Source: Lachnospiraceae bacterium (lineage in GTDB: Bacteria; Bacillota; Clostridia; Lachnospirales; Lachnospiraceae). From it: a stretch of 64,000 nt of DNA. The stretch lies in the NCBI GenBank assembly GCA_022845895.1, contig AP025573.1:654501-718500 (forward strand), given 5' to 3'. Under the pieces are notes generated by a model. It had not been told where the DNA came from, did not search any database, and saw only the letters and a list, made by a program, of their open reading frames with translations. Shown here one piece after another: positions 56,601 through 64,000 of the stretch (positions are counted from its first letter, which is position 1; each line of letters begins with the position of its first letter). A program made the position numbers and the translations under genes.

Positions 56601-57196
56601 GTGTTGACCACGTGCTTGCAAGCGGCGAGGATATCAACATCATGGTGTTTGATACGGAAGTTTATTCCAATACAGGCGGACAGTCTTCCAAGGCTACAAA
56701 GACAGGTGCGACAGCGCAGTTTGCAGCAGGCGGAAAAGAGACGAAGAAGAAAGACCTTGCAGGTATTGCGATGAGCTACGGTTACGTATACGTGGCGCAG
56801 ATTGCCATGGGCGCTGACTTCAATCAGACGGTCAAGGCGATTGCGGAAGCAGAAGCTTATCCGGGACCATCACTTATCATCGCATACGCACCATGTATCA
56901 ACCATGGTATCAAGATGGGCATGAGCAAGGCTCAGACAGAAGAGGCACTGGCTGTACAGTGTGGATACTGGAACAACTTCCGGTTCAATCCTGCTGCAGA
57001 AGGGGCTAAGTTTGCTCTGGATAGCAAAGAGCCTACTGGCGATTATCAGGCATTCCTTGATGGAGAAGTGCGTTACAGCGCTCTGAAGAGGGCTAATCCT
57101 GAGAAGGCAGAAAAGCTGTTTGCTAAGAATGAAGCAGAAGCCAAGGAAAGATATGACTATCTGAAGAAGCTCGTAACACTTTACGGGGGAGAATAA
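53660..57196 (+). CDS. nifJ: Pyruvate:ferredoxin (flavodoxin) oxidoreductase
   Basis: 1178 residues, a full single-chain enzyme. Domain I starts [20 protein letters not shown] near residue 9. Two ferredoxin-type sites lie at [13 protein letters not shown] near 694 and [12 protein letters not shown] near 752. The C-terminal thiamine diphosphate domain has [11 protein letters not shown] near 820 and [20 protein letters not shown] near 972, and [16 protein letters not shown] binds the cofactor. It converts pyruvate and CoA to acetyl-CoA, CO2 and reduced ferredoxin. TTAAGGAGGAACAACAAAA precedes it, a strong site. TATAAT at 53597-53602 with a weak TAGACT -35 is the likely promoter. Codon use is strongly biased, as expected for high expression. 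Confidence 0.98.
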   Translation: [1178 protein letters not shown]

Positions 57197-57234
57197 GAGA
57201 CAGATTGCCCCGGGCACATAGCCCGGAGGTATAT

Positions 57235-57271
57235 AAGAGGAGGAGAGGACAGCCTTTCCTCCTCTTGTTTT
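57235..57271 (+). terminator. Terminator after nifJ
   Basis: AAGAGGAGGA pairs exactly with TCCTCCTCTT across a 12-base loop and is followed by GTTTTT. Confidence 0.88.
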
Positions 57272-57367
57272 TGCTGTATTGCTGGCAATAGTAATCATTT
57301 GCTGTCTCCTCCGTGCCTTGGTCTGGGAATAAGATAAGCAGAAAATGTGCCAAAAATATATCATTTA

Positions 57368-57396
57368 TTGACAAGTACCGTTAAAAATGATACAAA
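57368..57396 (+). promoter_or_regulatory. Promoter of the lysine-riboswitch transcript
   Basis: Exact TTGACA (57368-57373), 17-base spacer, TACAAA (57391-57396). The predicted start, about 57403, lies just before the aptamer. Confidence 0.7.
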
Positions 57397-57419
57397 TGTA
57401 CTATATGAATAATGAACTT

Positions 57420-57576
57420 GATAGAGGCGCGGTTTTCATCAGTAGTCCAGTACGATAGTCCGGGAGGCTGTACTGGGTGGAAGGGGAGACTGCCGAAGGG
57501 TGTGCATATCCCGTATGCGCATTCTGGGACGCATGCAGAACATGCTGCGGACTGTCACATCAGTGGAGCGCTATCA
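57420..57576 (+). promoter_or_regulatory. Lysine riboswitch (L box)
   Basis: The conserved L-box blocks appear in order: GATAGAGGCGCGG and CATCAGTAGTCC at the 5' end, GGGTGGAAGGGGAGACTGCCGAAGG-type core at about 57475-57499 (conserved GCCGAAG), TTCTGGG, and the 3' block GGACTGTCACATCAGTGGAG followed by GCGCTATC closing stem P1 with GATAG. It senses lysine and, with the terminator at 57611, should lower expression of the downstream transporter when lysine is abundant. Confidence 0.88.
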
Positions 57577-57610
57577 GTGTATAATGAGTACAATTTGTAT
57601 CAATGTATTA

Positions 57611-57656
57611 TGCCATGAACGCGCCTCCGAAGGGCGTTGTTCATGGCGTTTTTTCA
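57611..57656 (+). terminator. Terminator of the lysine riboswitch
   Basis: GCCATGAACGCGCC-type arm (57612-57625) pairs with GGGCG.TTGTTCATGGC and is followed by GTTTTTT. It lies between the L box and the nhaC-type gene and is the expected expression platform. Confidence 0.85.
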
Positions 57657-57736
57657 GTATAGGAAATGTGATTCCCGAAGGGAGGCTGTTTTACATACTG
57701 TAAGGATCCAGGGAAAAAGGGAAGAGAGGAAGAAAG

Positions 57737-59356
57737 ATGAACAAAAGAAGTAGGAAAGTTATATGGGGGACATTGGTTCTTCTGCTTATGCTGGCGTGCA
57801 GTTCTCTGACTGTATTTGCGGCAGAAGATGCGGCGGAGTACGTACCTGACATGTATGCATCTTTTTGGGCGCTGGTACCGCCTGTTGTGGCTATCGTGCT
57901 TGCACTGATTACGAAGGAGGTATACAGCTCGCTGTTTATAGGCATCTTGATGGGCGGCATATTCTACTCCAATTTTACGTTTGAAAAGACGATTACGCAT
58001 GTATTCCAGGACGGCATTATCGGCGTGCTGTCAGACAGCTATAATGTAGGTATCCTTGTGTTTCTCGTCATTTTAGGCGTCATGGTATGCCTTATGAATA
58101 AAGCCGGCGGGTCGGCCGCATTTGGGCGGTGGGCCTCGGTACATATCAAGTCCAGGGTAGGAGCACAGCTGGCAACTATCGTGCTCGGCGTGCTCATATT
58201 TATCGATGATTATTTTAACTGTCTTACCGTGGGAAGTGTGATGCGCCCAGTGACGGATAAGCACAACATATCACGGGCAAAGCTGTCTTATCTGATTGAT
58301 GCCACTGCGGCACCGGTCTGTATCATAGCACCTATATCATCATGGGCAGCGGCTGTGACGGGATTTGTGGAAGGTGAGGATGGACTCTCTATATTTATAA
58401 GGGCAATCCCGTATAACTTCTATGCGCTGCTTACTATCGTCATGATGCTGGGGCTCGTGTTCATGAAAGTAGATTATGGCCCGATGCGGCTGCATGAAAA
58501 GAATGCGGTAAAAGGAGACTTGTTCACGACTCCTGACCGTCCTTATGCCAATGCCGAGCCGGAGTCAGGGGAGGACAGCAAAGGTAAGGTCATAGATCTC
58601 GTGTTTCCGATACTGCTTCTTATCGTCTGTTGTGTAATCGGTATGATATATACCGGGGGATTTTTCTCAGGAGAGGACTTTGTCACGGCATTTTCACAGA
58701 GTGATGCCTCGGTAGGCCTTGTGCTCGGCAGCTTCTTTGCATTTGCGGTCACCATTGTCTTCTATGTGGTGAGACGGGTTATGAAGTTTGGCGAATGTAT
58801 GTCTTGTATTCCGGATGGATTTAAGGCCATGGTTCCGGCTATCCTCATCCTGACGCTGGCATGGTCTCTGAAAGCGATGACAGACAGTCTCGGTGCCGCC
58901 ACATATGTGGAGGAGATGATGAAGTCGAGCGCCAAAGGGTTCGTGACGCTTCTGCCGGCCATCATCTTCCTCGTAGGCTGCTTTCTTGCATTTGCGACAG
59001 GGACGTCGTGGGGAACATTTGGAATCCTTATACCGATTGTCGTGGCCGTGTTTGCCGGAACCAATGAAAACATGATGATCATCTCTATCTCTGCATGTAT
59101 GGCAGGCGCCGTATGTGGAGACCACTGTTCACCTATCTCCGATACGACCATCATGGCATCGGCCGGGGCGCAGTGCAATCATGTGAATCATGTGACGACG
59201 CAGCTTCCTTATGCGGTTACGGTGGCAGCCGTGTCCTTTGTAACCTATATTGTGGCCGGGTTCGTCCAGTCTGCCTGGATTGCGCTTCCGGTGGGAGTCG
59301 TGCTGATGCTCATTGTATTGTTTGTAATCAGAGTGATCAACATCGATAAAGTATAG
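57737..59356 (+). CDS. NhaC-family transporter under lysine riboswitch control
   Basis: 539 residues with a cleavable signal-like N-terminus (VLLLMLACSSLTVFAAEDAA near residue 14) and about 11-12 further membrane helices. VLIFIDDYFNCLTVGSVMRP near residue 155 and DHCSPISDTTIMASAGAQC near 462 are signatures of the NhaC/YqkI Na+/H+ antiporter family. Because it lies downstream of a lysine riboswitch, it is probably a lysine (or lysine/H+ or Na+) transporter rather than a general sodium antiporter; lysine-regulated nhaC-like genes are known in Firmicutes. AAGAGAGGAAGAAAG precedes the ATG. Confidence 0.88.
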   Translation: MNKRSRKVIWGTLVLLLMLACSSLTVFAAEDAAEYVPDMYASFWALVPPVVAIVLALITKEVYSSLFIGILMGGIFYSNFTFEKTITHVFQDGIIGVLSDSYNVGILVFLVILGVMVCLMNKAGGSAAFGRWASVHIKSRVGAQLATIVLGVLIFIDDYFNCLTVGSVMRPVTDKHNISRAKLSYLIDATAAPVCIIAPISSWAAAVTGFVEGEDGLSIFIRAIPYNFYALLTIVMMLGLVFMKVDYGPMRLHEKNAVKGDLFTTPDRPYANAEPESGEDSKGKVIDLVFPILLLIVCCVIGMIYTGGFFSGEDFVTAFSQSDASVGLVLGSFFAFAVTIVFYVVRRVMKFGECMSCIPDGFKAMVPAILILTLAWSLKAMTDSLGAATYVEEMMKSSAKGFVTLLPAIIFLVGCFLAFATGTSWGTFGILIPIVVAVFAGTNENMMIISISACMAGAVCGDHCSPISDTTIMASAGAQCNHVNHVTTQLPYAVTVAAVSFVTYIVAGFVQSAWIALPVGVVLMLIVLFVIRVINIDKV

Positions 59357-59374
59357 CAGTCGCGGGAGGCAAGT

Positions 59375-59809
59375 ATGCGGGAGACGCAACAGAAGCCGGA
59401 GGCCGGACATAGCGCCGATATAACGGCCATGCGTCCGGTCAGGCTTATATCTGTAGAAAATGAAGTCCATGCCCGGATGATAGCAGGCGTCCTGGAAGGA
59501 AATAGTATAAAGTGCTGGATTCGTGATAAGGAAAGCGGTGGCTATATGAGTATTTACATGGGCTTTTCTGTCTTTGGAAAAGACTTGTACGTAGATGAAG
59601 CCGATGTAGACCAAGCCCGGGAACTGGTGGACGGCATCGAAGCCGAGGTGGGTGCAGAGGGAACGGAGAAGATGGCAGAAGAGGAAGATATCCCCGCCCC
59701 GCCATTTTACAGGAACAGGCGTATCGCCGCGGGCGTTATCGCGGCTGTCCTTGGCATATCGGTGGCAGTCGTACTGATTCTGAATCTGTACGATGCATTC
59801 TTTGGTTAA
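59375..59809 (+). CDS. DUF2007-type protein with C-terminal membrane helix
   Basis: 144 residues. The middle part (RLISVENEVHARMIAGVLEG near residue 23, then IYMGFSVFGKDLYVDEADVD near 60) matches the DUF2007 'putative signal transducing' fold, a small ferredoxin-like domain. An acidic linker (about 90-106) leads to a single membrane helix at about 116-138 (AAGVIAAVLGISVAVVLILN). So the domain is cytoplasmic and tail-anchored. GCGGGAGGCAAGT is the ribosome site. It follows the NhaC gene by 18 bases and is probably in its operon. Function unknown. Confidence 0.8.
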   Translation: MRETQQKPEAGHSADITAMRPVRLISVENEVHARMIAGVLEGNSIKCWIRDKESGGYMSIYMGFSVFGKDLYVDEADVDQARELVDGIEAEVGAEGTEKMAEEEDIPAPPFYRNRRIAAGVIAAVLGISVAVVLILNLYDAFFG

Positions 59810-59829
59810 TGAAACAGCGTGTTGTATGA

Positions 59830-59855
59830 ATAGCAGCCTAAATTTTAAGGCTGCT
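59830..59855 (+). terminator. Terminator after the DUF2007 gene
   Basis: AGCAGCCTAAA pairs with TTTAAGGCTGCT with a short loop and is followed by ATTTC. It is nearly symmetrical. Confidence 0.65.
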
Positions 59856-59980
59856 ATTTCAAGTTCAGGGAAAAACTGGTATAATGCACAGTGTAGCAGG
59901 CTGCATATTGGTCTATACTAATGATATGCCTCCGTCTGCGGAGAGACAGCCTGAATGATGAAAGGAGAAGATTGGAAGTT

Positions 59981-62902
59981 ATGAGTGTAAAAGACTTACG
60001 TGCATATGATCTGATACAGGAAGAGAAATTAGAGGGGATCAAGTCGTACGGTTATCTGATGAAGCATAAGAAAAGCGGAGCGAGGCTTCTGCTCGTGAAA
60101 AATGAGGATGACAACAAAGTATTTTCTATCGGTTTTCGTACGCCGCCTTCAGACAGCACCGGGGTGCCTCATATCATGGAGCATTCCGTACTGTGCGGTT
60201 CTAAGAACTTTCCGGCCAAAGATCCCTTTGTGGAACTTGTAAAAGGTTCCCTGAATACATTCCTTAACGCGATGACTTATCCGGATAAGACCGTATATCC
60301 GGTGGCAAGCTGCAATGACAAGGATTTCCAGAACCTGATGCACGTCTATATGGATGCGGTATTGTATCCGAATATATATGAACACGAAGAGATATTCCGG
60401 CAGGAGGGGTGGAGCTATAAGCTGGATGATGCGGAAGCAAAACTGGAATATAACGGCGTTGTGTACAATGAGATGAAAGGGGCATTTTCATCCCCGGAAG
60501 GGGTGCTTGACAGAGTCGTGCTCAACACGCTGTTCCCGGATACTTCATATGCAAATGAATCAGGCGGTGACCCGGAGGCGATACCGGACCTTACGTATGA
60601 ACAATATCTTGATTTCCACAGGAAGTATTACCATCCGTCCAACAGCTACATCTATCTGTATGGAAATATGGATATGGAAGAGAAGCTGCAGTGGCTGGAT
60701 AAGGAATATCTAAGTGATTTTGAAGCAGGTGATGTACACTCGGAGATCAAGCTGCAACAGCCGTTTGAAGAGATGAAGGAAGTGACGATTCCATATTCCA
60801 TAGCAAGCGATGAGCCGGAAGAGGACAATACGTACCTGTCCTACAATAAAGTGATAGGAACAAGCCTTGACAAGGAGCTCTATCTGGCCTTCCAGATACT
60901 GGACTACGCATTGCTCTCGGCGCCGGGGGCGCCGCTGAAAAAGGAGCTGACCGATGCGGGGATAGGTAAGGATATCATGGGTTCTTACGACAACGGCATC
61001 TATCAGCCGATTTTTTCTGTCATAGCGAAGAATGCCAATGTAGAGCAGAAGGAAGCCTTTATCGGCGTGATTGAGAACGTACTTGCCGGCATAGTGGAGA
61101 AGGGCATGGATAAGAGGGCTCTTGAGGCGGGAATCAATTACCATGAGTTCCGTTACCGGGAGGCCGATTTCGGCAATTACCCAAAAGGACTCATGTACGG
61201 GCTGCAGATGATGGACAGCTGGCTCTATGACGAAGAGAAGCCCTTTCTCCATATTGAGGCGCTGGAGACATTTGAGTTCCTTAAGCGTCAGGTTGGAACA
61301 AGATATTATGAAGAGCTGATTCAGAAGTATCTGCTTGACAACACGCACGGGGCCATCGTAATCGTAGAGCCGGAAAAGGGGCGCACGGCCAGGATGGATC
61401 AGGAACTGGAGAGAAGGCTTCAGGAGTATAAGGACAGCTTGAGCGAGGAAGAAGTAAAAGAGCTTGTAGAGCGGACGAGAGGGCTTGAGGCATACCAGTC
61501 GGAAGAGGACAGCGAAGAAGATTTGAATCGTATCCCGGTCTTGAAACGGGAAGATATATCCCGTGATATCGAGCCGATCTTAAATGAAGAGATGTCTTTG
61601 GCAGGTGCTCCAGCCGTCTTCCATGATATAGAGACGAACGGTATCGGATATGTGGATATCTTGTTTGACTTGTCAGGGATACCCGCAGAAGAGGTGCCAT
61701 ATGTCGGAATCCTGCAGACCGTCCTCGGCATAATCGATACGGAGAATTATGGATATGGCGAACTGTTCAACGAGATCAACATGCATACGGGCGGCATCGG
61801 CACGACGCTGGAGCTGTATTCCGACGTTACCGACGTGCGCAGCAAAGCGTTCAGGGCGACGCTGGAGATAAAAGCAAAAGCGCTGTACAACAAGCTGCCG
61901 GTAGCATTTGACATGATGGGGGAGATTCTGACCGCATCGAAGCTGGATGATACGAAGCGGCTGAAGGAGATTCTCGGGATGGCCAAATCCCGGCTGCTCA
62001 TGCGGTTCCAGTCTGCCGGACATCTGACAGCGGCGCTCAGGGCAATGTCATATTCTTCTCCGTCGGCGAGGTTCAAGGATATGACGAACGGCATCGCCTT
62101 TTATGAGAAGATTGCGGATATCGAGGAACACTTTGAGGAGCAGAAAGAAGCACTTGTCCAGCATTTGCAGCATCTTGTAAAGCAGCTGTTCAGACCGGAC
62201 AATATGATGATCAGCTATACTGCGTCAAGAGAAGGGCTTGAAGGGCTGGACGGCCTGGTGGCGGGCCTGAAGGCAAGGCTCTTTAAGGAGGCGCCGGATG
62301 AGACGCCGTGTGTCGTACACTGCGAAAAGAAAAACGAAGGGTTCAAGACCGCTTCTAAAGTACAGTATGTGGCGCGCACGGGCAATTTTATAGACAATGG
62401 CGTGTCTTATACCGGTGCCCTGCAGATATTGAAAGTAATCTTAAGCTACGAATACCTCTGGCAGAATATACGTGTCAAGGGCGGCGCATATGGCTGTATG
62501 AGCAATTTTAACCGCATCGGAGAAGGCTACTTCGTATCGTACCGTGATCCGAACCTGAAACGGACGCTGGACGTATATGAAGGGGTCGTGGATTATCTGA
62601 AGAACTTTACGGTGAGCGAACGGGATATGACAAAGTATATCATTGGGACAATGAGCAACATAGACCAGCCCATGACACCGGCTGCAAAGGGAGACCGTTC
62701 CATGAGCCTGTATATGAACAAGGTCAGCGCGGACATGATACGGGAAGAACGCAGCCAGATACTGGATGCGACTCAAGGGGATATCCAGAGCCTGTACCGC
62801 GTCGTGGAGGCGGTGCTTAAGGCGGAGCAGCTCTGCGTTATCGGCAGCGAAGAGATGATAGAGGAGAACAAGGACCTGTTTCAGACGGTGACAAGTTTTT
62901 AA
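59981..62902 (+). CDS. M16C-family insulinase-like zinc peptidase
   Basis: 973 residues from MSVKDLRAYDL; an upstream frame start lacks a good ribosome site and AAAGGAGAAGATTGGAAG lies before this ATG. The inverted zinc motif HxxEH is H64-I-M-E-H68 in HIMEHSVLCGS, and the distal Glu is in VVYNEMKGAFSSPEG near residue 162. The order of an active M16 domain, an inactive one, a helical hairpin linker (about 470-520) and two more M16 domains matches the presequence-protease type, which degrades short peptides in a closed chamber. No signal peptide, so cytoplasmic. It is followed by era. Confidence 0.94.
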   Translation: MSVKDLRAYDLIQEEKLEGIKSYGYLMKHKKSGARLLLVKNEDDNKVFSIGFRTPPSDSTGVPHIMEHSVLCGSKNFPAKDPFVELVKGSLNTFLNAMTYPDKTVYPVASCNDKDFQNLMHVYMDAVLYPNIYEHEEIFRQEGWSYKLDDAEAKLEYNGVVYNEMKGAFSSPEGVLDRVVLNTLFPDTSYANESGGDPEAIPDLTYEQYLDFHRKYYHPSNSYIYLYGNMDMEEKLQWLDKEYLSDFEAGDVHSEIKLQQPFEEMKEVTIPYSIASDEPEEDNTYLSYNKVIGTSLDKELYLAFQILDYALLSAPGAPLKKELTDAGIGKDIMGSYDNGIYQPIFSVIAKNANVEQKEAFIGVIENVLAGIVEKGMDKRALEAGINYHEFRYREADFGNYPKGLMYGLQMMDSWLYDEEKPFLHIEALETFEFLKRQVGTRYYEELIQKYLLDNTHGAIVIVEPEKGRTARMDQELERRLQEYKDSLSEEEVKELVERTRGLEAYQSEEDSEEDLNRIPVLKREDISRDIEPILNEEMSLAGAPAVFHDIETNGIGYVDILFDLSGIPAEEVPYVGILQTVLGIIDTENYGYGELFNEINMHTGGIGTTLELYSDVTDVRSKAFRATLEIKAKALYNKLPVAFDMMGEILTASKLDDTKRLKEILGMAKSRLLMRFQSAGHLTAALRAMSYSSPSARFKDMTNGIAFYEKIADIEEHFEEQKEALVQHLQHLVKQLFRPDNMMISYTASREGLEGLDGLVAGLKARLFKEAPDETPCVVHCEKKNEGFKTASKVQYVARTGNFIDNGVSYTGALQILKVILSYEYLWQNIRVKGGAYGCMSNFNRIGEGYFVSYRDPNLKRTLDVYEGVVDYLKNFTVSERDMTKYIIGTMSNIDQPMTPAAKGDRSMSLYMNKVSADMIREERSQILDATQGDIQSLYRVVEAVLKAEQLCVIGSEEMIEENKDLFQTVTSF

Positions 62903-62957
62903 CAGGGGACGTAAGAAAATTAAATTTGGTTACGTACCAGATTGAGAAGGAGAACGT

Positions 62958-63854
62958 ATGAAGAAGGATTTTAAGTCGGGGTTCGTCACGTTGATCGGCC
63001 GCCCGAATGTAGGAAAATCAACGCTTATGAATTACCTTATCGGGCAGAAGATAGCCATCACTTCCAATAAGCCGCAGACGACACGGAACCGTATACAAAC
63101 CGTATTGACGCTGGATGAAGGGCAGATTGTGTTCGTGGACACGCCAGGAATCCATAAGGCCAAGAATAAGCTCGGCGAGTATATGGTAAATGTAGCGGAG
63201 AAGACGCTGAATGAGGTGGATGTCGTGCTGTGGCTCGTCGAGCCTTCCACGTTCATCGGCGCCGGGGAGAAGCACATCGCGGAGCGGCTCGGGAAGGTAA
63301 GTACGCCGGTCATACTCGTCATCAATAAGGTGGATATGGTGAAGAGGGAAGAGATTGCGGAGGCCATAACAGCGTATAAAGATATCTATGATTTTGCGGA
63401 AATCGTCCCGGTGTCGGCCAGAAACGGTGATAATACGGATGAGCTCATGTCGGTCGTCATGAAGTATCTGCCTTACGGACCTCAGTTCTATGACGAGGAC
63501 ACGGTTACCGACCAGCCGGAACGCCAGATTGTGGCAGAGCTTATCCGTGAGAAGGCGCTCCACAGCCTGAATGAGGAGATACCCCACGGAATTGCGGTGG
63601 CTGTTGACAGCATGAAAAAGAATAAAAAAGTAATGCATATAGATGCCACTATAATATGTGAACGTGATTCCCACAAGGGGATAATTATTGGTAAGCAAGG
63701 AAATATGTTGAAAAAGATCGGCAGCACGGCCAGGTTTGAAATAGAAAAAATGCTTGGATGCCAGGTAAACCTTAAGCTTTGGGTAAAAGTAAAAAAAGAC
63801 TGGCGTGACAGTGAGTTCCTGATGAAAAATTTTGGATACAGGGACAACGAATAA
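62958..63854 (+). CDS. era: GTPase Era, ribosome assembly
   Basis: 298 residues. G1 GRPNVGKST near residue 14, G2 around TTRNRIQTV near 41, G3 VDTPGIH near 61, G4 NKVDM near 124, and G5 VSARNGDN near 153. The C-terminal KH domain carries HIDATIICERDSHKGIIIGK near 227 followed by QGNMLKKIGSTARFEIEKML. It binds the 3' end of 16S rRNA during 30S maturation. GAGAAGGAGAACGT precedes the ATG. In Firmicutes it is usually followed by a small YqzL-like gene and recO, which fits what is seen at the right edge. Confidence 0.97.
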   Translation: MKKDFKSGFVTLIGRPNVGKSTLMNYLIGQKIAITSNKPQTTRNRIQTVLTLDEGQIVFVDTPGIHKAKNKLGEYMVNVAEKTLNEVDVVLWLVEPSTFIGAGEKHIAERLGKVSTPVILVINKVDMVKREEIAEAITAYKDIYDFAEIVPVSARNGDNTDELMSVVMKYLPYGPQFYDEDTVTDQPERQIVAELIREKALHSLNEEIPHGIAVAVDSMKKNKKVMHIDATIICERDSHKGIIIGKQGNMLKKIGSTARFEIEKMLGCQVNLKLWVKVKKDWRDSEFLMKNFGYRDNE

Positions 63855-63909
63855 AAAGGTGCGACCATGGGAGAACCTAATCTTATAAAACGGAAGATGA
63901 GGTGATTCC

Positions 63910-64000
63910 ATGGAAGACAGATACTGGGACAGATTTACCAGAACAGGAACGGTGACAGATTATCTATATTACAAAGGAATGGATATCTGCCGCCAGGTGA
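63910..64000 (+). CDS. Small YqzL-like protein, N-terminal part (runs off right edge)
   Basis: An ATG at 63910, preceded by GATGAGGTGATTCC, opens 30 codons that are still open at the window end (MEDRYWDRFTRTGTVTDYLY, then YKGMDICRQV). The WxxFxxTGxxxxYLxY pattern matches YqzL-type small proteins that lie between era and recO in Firmicutes. Function unknown. A 13-codon frame at 63867-63905 lies between it and era and is probably not a gene. Confidence 0.6.
   Translation, partial: MEDRYWDRFTRTGTVTDYLYYKGMDICRQV

Noticed and set aside
63867..63905. 13-codon frame between era and the last gene
   Set aside because: Too short and without homology clues; probably only the leader of the next gene.

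Overview
The window reads as a chromosomal segment of an anaerobic, spore-forming gut Firmicute, most likely a Lachnospiraceae (Clostridium cluster XIVa) relative. The reasons are pyruvate:ferredoxin oxidoreductase, two PPi-type phosphofructokinases, a CO dehydrogenase operon, rubrerythrin, a Csp-like subtilase, a Spo0A-type DNA-binding protein and the general gene style. The species cannot be fixed from the sequence alone.

Region 1 (1-6.95 kb) is clearly more AT-rich than the rest. It is the end of an integrative/mobile element: a large serine recombinase running off the left edge, a small transposon-type ORF, gene remnants, a Tn916 Orf20-like replication initiator with an array of direct repeats downstream, and a complete riboflavin operon (ribD-ribE-ribBA-ribH) with a consensus promoter, an FMN riboswitch and a leader terminator. 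A truncated XRE regulator at 6793-6948 marks the junction with the host chromosome.

Region 2 (7-14.8 kb) holds an MBL-fold hydrolase, a stand-alone Spo0A_C protein facing a collagen-like surface protein across a 230-bp spacer with a Spo0A box, an IS200-type insertion, tRNA-Ala(CGC), and a TetR/ABC/FtsX export system. Region 3 (15.6-30 kb) is a mixed housekeeping and accessory block: EamA transporter with AraC regulator, AIM24, acetyltransferases, RecQ, a LytTR two-component operon with a lipoprotein and SdpI-like protein, a decayed methyltransferase, AlkD-like repair protein, and a beta-helix lipoprotein. Region 4 (30-46 kb) carries the glycerol operon (glpK, glpA-like, glpB-like, DUF1667), pfp, a pseudokinase-TPR/Ig-like surface pair, malic enzyme, and Rrf2 plus CO dehydrogenase, CooF and an FAD oxidoreductase. 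Region 5 (46-64 kb) carries a second pfp, glycosyltransferase, rubrerythrin, Csp-like subtilase, a sodium symporter with leader terminator, pyruvate:ferredoxin oxidoreductase, an NhaC-type transporter under a lysine riboswitch, an M16C peptidase and era.

The most unusual content is a family of four large non-coding-looking intergenic elements (0.53-0.82 kb) at 14774-15590, 35701-36450, 45770-46304 and 51164-51975. Each is built from two divergent copies of one complex hairpin module (A and B) placed head-on around a central region containing a strong terminator-like hairpin. Stems are kept by compensatory base changes between copies, and the elements sit directly against the stop codons of their neighbours. 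I do not recognise this element as any named RNA or repeat family.
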